DNA of 64,000 nt from Paramyrothecium sp. XJ0827. Lineage: Eukaryota; Ascomycota; Sordariomycetes; Hypocreales; Stachybotryaceae. The stretch spans positions 3,596,001-3,660,000 of the forward strand of contig JAJFPB010000007.1 of NCBI GenBank assembly GCA_020881915.1, written 5' to 3'. Numbering within the stretch: position 1 is the first letter of the stretch; each line of letters opens with the position of its first letter. Positions 56,911 to 64,000 of the stretch are shown in pieces. The notes beneath the pieces were generated by a model. That model was not told where the DNA came from, made no database searches, and saw nothing but the letters and a program-made list of their open reading frames with translations. The translations under genes were made by a program, and so were the position numbers.

Positions 56911-59900
56911 AGTATGCAAGGATAAGCTGAATACAATCGGCGGGGAACTTGGATGAAAAGTAAGGAATGTGCTTAATGCTGACCCGAACCTATCTGGCAG
57001 GGCCCTTCTTGGGACGGCTTCAGCCTGGCTCATCGGTAGCTCTCTATTTGGCCCACGCCGCTCAGGATGGCTGGCTTGAGCTAAAGCAGTAGGTACCCAG
57101 CTCTGAGAGAAGGAGAAGAAATATTAGTCGTCTGCGTTGGAGTTGTAGACAGGGGATAATATCATCTGCATGTCCTCCCATTTACCGTACACCCAACGCT
57201 GCCGCTTCAGGTTTGGCTATCAGGTCACTCATGCAGATGAACAGCTTCTTTGAGACGGTTGAACGGGGTGGATCAAATAGTCGAGGCCTTTTCACTCATT
57301 ATGGAACGCGCAGCCGTTATTGCACGACATCATGACGACTTATAAAGGAGGCGCATCGGTGTGGTCAGCCGTGGAAATGGCACAAGCGGCACAGCTCTGT
57401 TGTGTAACACAGGGGGTCGTAACACACGCGTTCTAACACGGTCTAGAACGGCTTCTTTGATTGAAGACATTACAAGCCTGATGACCTGGTGTTTTGAGCA
57501 ATGGGCATCTTCCTCGTTTTGTCAAGTTCGGGTAATGCTCACTTGAGCATCCAATCCGACTCGGCCAAGCAGTGGGTCCATCTCGGTGTCTGAATCCAAG
57601 CATAGATCCGAGAAGCCATACTAGAGCCATCTTTCTCTTGTTCCAGCGGGCGCAACATGAGGGGGTAATTCAGCTGGTCATTGTTTAGTGCACATGACCG
57701 TCAAAGAGCCCTACAAGTGAAATCGGGGGACTGACACGCACGTACAAATCATAGCCCGGACTGTGAGACACAAGAAGTAGGAGAGATCAGATAAGGGTCC
57801 ACGGTGATCCTCTCGGCTACCATTTCCAAAGCTACGTCTGGCTAACATGTACTTCATGAAGGATGCCCTCAGAAGACAAATATGCAGGAAGATCCATGAT
57901 TCAGAGGCGGTGAGTAGTATGGCCTCTTCGGACATGAATGACAAGGAGCATTTGCCTGCTCGTTGTCCCAAAGATGTCAAAATATGGTCGATTCTTCACG
58001 AGATGCCTATGCGCTTCTCTCATATAGCGATCACGCAGCTTCTTCCTTTGACTGGGGTATTTGGACTTCGAATTGCCACAAGTAATGGTGCCTCCGACGC
58101 GGTCGAAAATGAAATTCTAGGTAACTTACCTATCGAATAACAGTTTCGGGTATTTGAAATGGAAGTCCGAATATTCTCCCAAGTATTATTACCCTGGTTT
58201 GTTTGTCCACACGCATGGGCAACGGAGTGGTTTCCCAATCAGGAGATCCTGGCCTCAGCTCACCAGTCACCGCGATTATAAAAGTCCTTCTCCACCTCCA
58301 CAAACAAGCGATATCTATGATTCTTAAACATTGCCCCATGAGTACTGCATTTGCAATTGTGTCCTCCAAAGACTTTGGCAGAAGACTAATGTCAAGGCAC
58401 GTGCAGATCACAGGTAGTAGTAGTTTGAACATAGGTTTGCAAGCACATCTCTAGCATTGAGGTAAGATGTAGCCGAGTTACTGGCAGAGGCCACTTCGTT
58501 GAGCTACATGAACCAAGCCTCATCAAGGATATTTCTTTGGGGGCCGTGGTTCCTTGAATGGATTGTTTTCAAGGGATGACCCACATCCACCGGGTTTCTG
58601 TGGACAAGCCAGCATGCACTTGAACCCCTCGGATAAAATCATAGAGTAGTACAGAAGAAGTATTGTGATTTGGAGGAAAGGAAATGCACTTGCTTAGCTA
58701 CCCTAGAGTTAATTCAGGGGTTCTTTATTAGTTTCTACATATATAGCAGGGAGATTAGCTTCTATTTTTGCTCGTCAGGCACGAATTTTATACCTTCTTT
58801 TCATCAAGTTCGAAATTTGCATTGATCAAATGATTCCATATCCACCTATAGGTTAGTAGGTGTGGTGTTTTCGAGTCAAATCTTAGTATGAGCCGCAAAA
58901 GTCAAATTGTAAGGAAGTTTTGGAATTAAGAAGCATTCGGATGTCTCGTCATGAAGGGAAGGTTGACAGGGGAACATCGGGAGTTTGGTGATGAAACATG
59001 ACTCGAGCGACTCGGCTTCAACCAGAAGAACGGGCAAAAATGGGAACAGGAAAGTGCAAAAAAGGAAAATACATACAACAGCCGGTATTCGCTGGTCGTC
59101 ACCGACCCAACTACTAATCTGCCCCTTACAAGCTTAATTACCGGAGAGCGAACGGGATCCGATGCTTTCTTGTAGGTATGGTCGTATGTACTTTGCCAGA
59201 GACTACAAGTGGCTTATGACGTTTGGAAGAAGTATTCGTAGACGTTGGACATTCTGGACAACATTCCTTTTCGTGCTACATATGACTATGATTTAACAGT
59301 AGGTCAAAATCTATCACAACAGTTGTGCTCAAGATACAAGTGGCAATGCTCCAGACGACGCCAGCTATTAACTCCTTTTCATCCTCCAAAGTTGTTAAAG
59401 TTCGTCTCAGGCAGGGCCAAGCACAGTGATTTCTCATAGGAAACAGGTTTTGTTAGCATGCAGCTAGTAAGACACATCAAGGTACACGGGCTGCTGACTT
59501 AATGCAACCAGACTATTGGTCAATACTGGGTGGACATTAGAATACCATGCGTATAACCAAATAATGATGTCTATCGATGTGAAAATGGAGACGAGCGTTA
59601 GTTCACTGTGAGACGATAGAGTCGTAATTTAGAGGGGATGATGTTGGTGCGCACCAATGATAGTTAAAGAAGATAGCACCACAGCCAGAATACCACTAGT
59701 AACACTCTGCTGACTTTGGATAATTCATTTCACTTTCTTACAAATGGTGGGCCGTTGAGATAGACACGAAGCGTGGTTACCATAAGAAATGGCACATTCT
59801 TGAGGCTGCATGTAATAAGAAAGTGTATGTTGCGAATGATTCTGATACGAACCCGTCAGCGCCTTCTCCACGCGCCGCATTAACATATCTCAGAGTCTGG

Positions 59901-60404
59901 GTTATTCAACCTACGCTTGTGTCTTGCATTCATGTGTTTGGGGCTCTAGGAAAGTGCGTTCTTAATCGAGACTTCGTCAGCTTTGCCCATTGCATCAGGG
60001 GGTGGGGCACAGTTTGGAATCTTTGGAATCCTCACTGCTAACACATACCTGGATTGGTGGGTTCACAGCACCCCACCAAAAGTAGCCTGCGCTAATGGCC
60101 ACCCAAGCGATGGATGACAAACTCAAGAGTCCCTTGAATCCTGGCACCAACCGAGTGTGTTTTTGGTGGGTAAGTGTTTACACACCCCGCGTTCGTTTGG
60201 GTTTCGCTATAACGAGTTGGTAACACAGGATTCCAAGGCATGTCGCCATAGGGCGATGGCATCCTTCCAAGCGATATGACGACACATTCCAATCTGGCAA
60301 AGTTACGCACAAAGGTTTCGTGATTCCACAAAGATGCATCAAATAACTAGTTCGCTTACAAACTTGGAGTGTGAGGGCTTGCCTTGCAGAAAACATGATT
60401 GATG

Positions 60405-60410
60405 TATAAA
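60405..60410 (+). promoter_or_regulatory. TATA-box candidate of the alpha/beta hydrolase
   Basis: TATAAA lies 200 bases before the ATG at 60610, followed by a C/A-rich leader. Confidence 0.4.
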
Positions 60411-60609
60411 ACAACCAAGGTATTCCAACAACGGCAGTGTTTGTACTGAATCTTAACCATCATCCCTCAAGCAACAACATCATCAACATTGCATGTCTCA
60501 TTCTCACCATTGAAGATACTCATCTTCTCCCAACTCACGGAATCGTCTTTGACAACCCAACACCTTGCAATTAAACTCAAAACGCAGCTCCGTGTTTTCG
60601 ACAACCAAC

Positions 60610-61479
60610 ATGGCACCAGTAGTCTCCCAGGCCACGATCGACGCAGACGGCGTCAAAGTCTTTTACAGATACGCTGGCGACGAGAGCAAGCCAGCTGTTC
60701 TGCTGCTTCATGGCTTCCCCTCCTCGTCACACATGTTCCGCAACCTGATTCCGCTCCTCGCTGAAAACTACCGCGTCGTGGCCCCGGATCTGCCTGGTTT
60801 CGGGTTTACAGAGGTGCCCGCCAGCCGCGGATACCAGTACAATTTTGAAAGCCTTACCAACACCGCCGAGGCCTTCGTCGACGCTGTGGGCTTGACCCGC
60901 TTCGCGGTCTATGTGTTCGACTACGGAGCACCCACAGGTTTCCGACTGGCACTTCGACGGCCCGATGCTATCACTGCCATCATCTCGCAAAACGGCAACG
61001 CTTACGAGGAGGGACTAGGTCCTTTCTGGGCACCTCTGCAAAAGTACTGGGCCAGCGGCCGGGCCGAAGATCGCGAGGATCTGCGTCAGTTCTTCACAAT
61101 CGACGCCACGCGATGGCAGTATGTCAATGGCTCGCCACACCCAGAGCGCATCTCACCCGAAACGTGGACACTGGATCAAGCCACCGCATTAGACCGGCCC
61201 GGCGGCCATGAGATCCAGCTCGACCTCTTTGCCGACTATGCCAGCAACTTGGCCTTTTACCCACGCTTTCACGAGTACTTCCGGGCCTCCGGGGTGCCGG
61301 TTCTGGCCGTGTGGGGCCGCAATGATACCATTTTCGTGCCGCCGGGCGCCGAGGCTTTCGCGCGTGATGTGCAGCGTTTTGAACTGCACTTCCTCGATGC
61401 TGGCCACTTTGCGATCGAGACTAATGAGGAGGAGGTAGCTGGATTGATTCAGGGTTTCCTCAAGAAGAATCTTGTTTAG
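60610..61479 (+). CDS. Alpha/beta hydrolase, epoxide-hydrolase/dehalogenase type
   Basis: A single exon of 289 residues is taken from the ATG at 60610; the frame is open from 60565, but this Met starts the conserved part after a C/A-rich leader. Fold motifs: LLLHGFPSSS at 31-40 (oxyanion region HGFP), PDLPGFGFT at 59-67, nucleophile elbow VFDYGAPTG with Asp104, WGRNDTIF with Asp239 and GHFAIET with His266. An Asp-Asp-His triad instead of Ser points to the epoxide-hydrolase/haloalkane-dehalogenase branch, where Asp forms an alkyl-enzyme ester. No signal peptide is seen, so it is cytosolic. The cap-domain residues that would separate epoxide from halide substrates cannot be assigned confidently. 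Confidence 0.88.
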   Translation: MAPVVSQATIDADGVKVFYRYAGDESKPAVLLLHGFPSSSHMFRNLIPLLAENYRVVAPDLPGFGFTEVPASRGYQYNFESLTNTAEAFVDAVGLTRFAVYVFDYGAPTGFRLALRRPDAITAIISQNGNAYEEGLGPFWAPLQKYWASGRAEDREDLRQFFTIDATRWQYVNGSPHPERISPETWTLDQATALDRPGGHEIQLDLFADYASNLAFYPRFHEYFRASGVPVLAVWGRNDTIFVPPGAEAFARDVQRFELHFLDAGHFAIETNEEEVAGLIQGFLKKNLV

Positions 61480-62144
61480 GATGGCAAAGTTGTTCAAATC
61501 GTTTTTGCGAGGATACTGCGGACAGCGACAGTCGGTGTTTTGGGGTGTCAGGATTGATGGCAAGATAATTCAGAATAACGACAGTTCCATTCTTTAGAAC
61601 TCAATTTCGTATAACATTGTCTGCGATATATGGACGTTTCATGGACCACACATGATGATCGGTATCCCATCTGTCTGTTAACCAGGGGGACCATGCTCAG
61701 CCAATCTGCGTCCTGGCAGGATTGCTCAAAACGGCTGTCCTTTCCCTTACCATCAAATACAATAATAACAAAGGGTACTTTCATAGCAGAGGGTTTGCTC
61801 AGAGAGCCACGGCGATGCCCAATATCCCCGCCATGCCCATTGCTCCCGCCAGCACTCCTCTGTTTGGACTAGTTGGGATTGTTGCTCCTTCACTAGTTGA
61901 TTCTCCGCAGCGTCCTCAGCTTCATCCGGACTCATCAGTATGAAGCAAGGGACAATACTTCTTTAGAAGCTAACAGCACACTCGTCTCTCTTATCTGAGC
62001 TCAGGTATATAGGCTCGAGCTGGCAGCAAAGAAACGAAGCATCAAGAGCTTGATACGGTTTGTGGTCAAGTCTCTTCCTCCTCATTGTACTATTCACCTT
62101 GATCCTCTTCCTGCTGAACCCGACTCACAGCTTCAACTTTCACT
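61480..62144. other. Intergenic between hydrolase and secreted-protein pseudogene
   Basis: No gene seen. Confidence 0.45.
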
Positions 62145-63221
62145 ATGCGCTTCTCTACCCTCTTTTCCACAGCTTTGGTTGCATTCGCGCCGGTCACAGC
62201 CCTAGTTAAAGCCTCAAATCCCGCCATCACCGGGGAACTTGGTATATCTGCTCAGGTCCGTCTCCGGCCTGCTGAACGCCGAGTTCTTCGACAATGTGGA
62301 CACGACTGTCACCGGTCTTGCTACCCTCCTAGCTCCTTCAGCGGCCAGCCAGACCCGTAACCTTATCGGTGGGGTTGACGGGCTACTAGATGAGCTGAAC
62401 CCCTTGATCGACACAGTGCTTGACCTTGACCTCGAAGGGTTGGTAAACTCGTTGGGCGAATTGTTGAAACCCAATACCATTGAAACAGTCGCCAATACCC
62501 TCAAGAGACTAGATGGTCTGCTATCATAGGAGTTCATCAACCTTATTAGGGGGCTTATTGAGGACGCGGCACCCGTAAGTATCATCCCCCTAAAGCATAT
62601 AGCAAGCTGACATCTACTTCAGGCTCATCTCCGCCGTTTCTGAATTCATCACTGTCCTCGTCTCGGCACTCATCGGAGGTTAGGGGGCGCGAATCCTGAG
62701 AGTGGATCGGGGGCACAAGGAGGTACTGGCTCACGGGGTCAAGGCGAAGGGCCTTCGTCTGACAGTAAGTGTAAATCTTCACGCATGTTGGTTGAGTCGA
62801 AAGATTGCCCAGCTGACGTCCGCAGATTCAGAGGCCACCGACTCGGGCTCAGGTTCAGGATCGGGTTGGGACTTTGGCTTTGAATCGGGTGACCAGGATC
62901 CGGCCTCAAACCCTGGCTCTGACCTGGGGTCCGGGTCCAGCGACGGAGCTGCAGCGGATGGTGCCTCTGGCGCGGACTCATCCCTGGGGTCGGAATCACC
63001 TAGCGGCGAACCTGGCTCACTTCCAGGGCAAGGTCAGAGTTCTGACAGCGGAGGAGTTTGGGTCCGGCTCAAGTGCCGGAGGCGGCGGGGCCGGGGTGGA
63101 AACGTCCTCGGGCAGCTCTTTGGGCTCAAAAGAAACGATGATACTTGTATTAGTTGCGCTTTGGTGCCTTGGCATGTCTGATCAATATGGTAGAGCTCTT
63201 GCTGTGCCTTCCAAGCCATAG
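62145..63221 (+). pseudogene. Decayed secreted protein with Ser/Gly-rich tail
   Basis: A signal peptide (MRFSTLFSTALVAFAPVTALV) is followed at a GGGG run (62232-62235) by a one-base frame change into NLVYLLRSVSGLLNAEFFDNV...LIGGVDGLLDEL...KRLDGLLS. An in-frame TAG at 62527 interrupts before EFINLIRGLIEDAAP. A GTAAGT...TTCAG intron (about 62576-62623) leads to LISAVSEFITVLVSALIGG, out of phase. The tail from about 62825 is Asp/Ser/Gly-rich. It finishes, after another frame change near 63050, with SSGSSLGSKETMILVLVALW, which looks like a GPI-anchor signal. The repeated helix pattern and GPI-like end suggest a cell-surface protein family, now broken. No ligand is known. Confidence 0.65.
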
Positions 63222-63460
63222 CCTTCTAATTGTGATCTAGGGGAATGATTGGTATTCACCATGAGTTCTCCGCTCTTTGCAAACGAAGTCTGGCTCAATG
63301 AACACTGTGAATCGGTGATCATTGCGTTTGTTGCACCTGTAAATTATTTCATGCCAACCTACCCAATGCACCGACGTTCTGTCTACCTATTTGCAAATGT
63401 CCATCCAGAACTCCAGCGCTTTGAGCCTACAGAAACTCCTAACAAACCAAATCATAGTCA

Positions 63461-64000
63461 TCAACGCTTTCGTAGTGATCTGCCGCCTCCTCCAACTATG
63501 CCTTTGGCTGCCGTCGGGGTCGGGTCTGTTTTGACATCCGCCACCTCGCTGTTCATCCTGCTCAGCAGCGCCGCCTTGTATTCCTGAGCCTCGGGGTAAT
63601 TGTAGCCCAGTTGCGTGGCTGGGGGCTGCTGAGAAGCCTCGTCCTCGCTGTCCGCTATTTCTCCTCCGTGGAAGGACTCTGGTATTCGCTTGCTGTTGTC
63701 GACACTCGCAACGCTACTGGCGTTCGAGGTGTTGCTGATTGCACGACCTAGGATGCGGCGTCGCCTGGCTCGGGGCGCGTTTGCAGATCCTTCCGTGTCG
63801 ACAGAGCCCGCACTGCCAGTGGCTGATTGAATCAAACTTGTAATTTTAGAGGTCAACTGCTCACGTTCTGTAGCCTTGGCTTGTCTCTTTTCCTCGGCGG
63901 CTTTGAGGTTGTCCATGCCTCCTTTCGAGCCGGCGCCTTCGGCCTCGACTGCAGGCGCAGAGGGAGCTCGCTCCGAGACGTCCTTGCCCACGGTTTGCAC
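63461..64000 (-). CDS. 3' end of a gene running off the window, possibly Rad4/Dpb11-like
   Basis: The frame is open to the window edge, so only the last 179 residues are seen. They are disordered: a charged helix (EEKRQAKATEREQLTSKI), then RARRRRILGRAISNTSNASS, ADSEDEASQQPPATQLGYNYPEAQEYKAALLSRM and the basic end GGGGRSLRKR. This layout, a basic ILGRA block, then QLGY..PEAQ.YK..L..RM, then a basic end, reminds me of C-termini of fungal BRCT-repeat checkpoint proteins of the Rad4/Dpb11 group, but no BRCT domain is in the window. Treat the name as a lead only. Confidence 0.55.
   Translation of the reverse strand: MQTVGKDVSERAPSAPAVEAEGAGSKGGMDNLKAAEEKRQAKATEREQLTSKITSLIQSATGSAGSVDTEGSANAPRARRRRILGRAISNTSNASSVASVDNSKRIPESFHGGEIADSEDEASQQPPATQLGYNYPEAQEYKAALLSRMNSEVADVKTDPTPTAAKGIVGGGGRSLRKR

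Larger units (their letters stand above)
56439..60609. other. Gene-poor stretch, about 4.2 kb
   Basis: Largest gene-free part of the window. It holds the promoter of the small secreted protein, degenerate tandem repeats at 56707-56910 and the promoter of the hydrolase. A plus-strand frame at 57847-58140 starts at an ATG but has no family character and is overlapped by minus-strand frames. Several AT-rich blocks (58730-58900, 59480-59800) could be degraded transposon sequence, but no terminal repeats or transposase pieces are recognisable. Confidence 0.4.

Noticed and set aside
57847..58140. 97-codon plus-strand frame from an ATG
   Set aside because: No motif and no upstream promoter sign, with competing minus-strand frames. 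Left uncalled.
1..64000. CRISPR arrays, rRNA, tRNA, complete transposons
   Set aside because: No regularly spaced repeats, rRNA cores, convincing tRNA cloverleaf boxes, transposase or reverse-transcriptase motifs were found by reading. A tRNAscan or repeat-library search could still find small ones.

Overview
The window is nuclear DNA of a filamentous ascomycete (Pezizomycotina). A Sordariomycete is my best guess, but nothing here fixes the genus. Supporting signs are short GT-AG introns of about 46-86 bases with CTRAY-like branch sites, HET-domain genes, a 2EXR protein, a BCS1-like AAA ATPase, an NLR with a hydrolase head and TPR tail, and secreted proteins with LEARQ-type processing sites. 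No rRNA, tRNA, CRISPR array or complete transposon was recognised.

Layout. 0.9-6.1 kb: a small conserved-looking coiled-coil protein, an intact HET-domain gene (-) and an eight-exon MFS transporter (+). 6.8-16.1 kb: a cytochrome P450 (+), a secreted S51/cyanophycinase-like peptidase (-), a 2EXR protein (+), a BCS1-like AAA ATPase (+) and an SMP-30/gluconolactonase-like propeller (+). 16.8-21.2 kb: a decayed HET gene (+) and an intact Prm10/ThrE-type membrane protein (-). 23.2-28.3 kb: two small secreted-protein genes (+) sharing the same first-exon design and a nearly identical element downstream; the second is a cassette-repeat precursor. 28.9-32.6 kb: an arylsulfotransferase-fold secreted protein (-) and a secreted DJ-1/PfpI protein with a proline-rich head (-). 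34-38.1 kb: long, disordered, interrupted reading frames (-). 39.2-42.9 kb: an ankyrin-type repeat protein (+) with an apparent frameshift near its end. 43.3-48.7 kb: a membrane-protein pseudogene with two internal stops (-) and a broken hydrolase/NB-ARC/TPR NLR (+) interrupted by an inverted fragment of an XPB/Ssl2 helicase gene. 49.2-54.9 kb: an mpaB/rubber-oxygenase-family gene (-) and a second intact HET gene (+). 56.1-64 kb: a small cysteine-containing secreted protein (-), an alpha/beta hydrolase (+), a decayed secreted protein with a Ser/Gly tail (+) and the 3' end of a further gene (-).

Overall the segment looks like an accessory, fast-changing region. Self/non-self recognition genes (two intact HET genes, one dead HET gene, one dead NLR) are mixed with secreted proteins, detached metabolic enzymes and long gene-poor stretches. 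The signal I find most novel is the secreted pair at 23.2-28.3 kb. Several apparent frameshifts sit in short G/C runs, so some 'dead' genes could be assembly errors and should be checked against raw reads.
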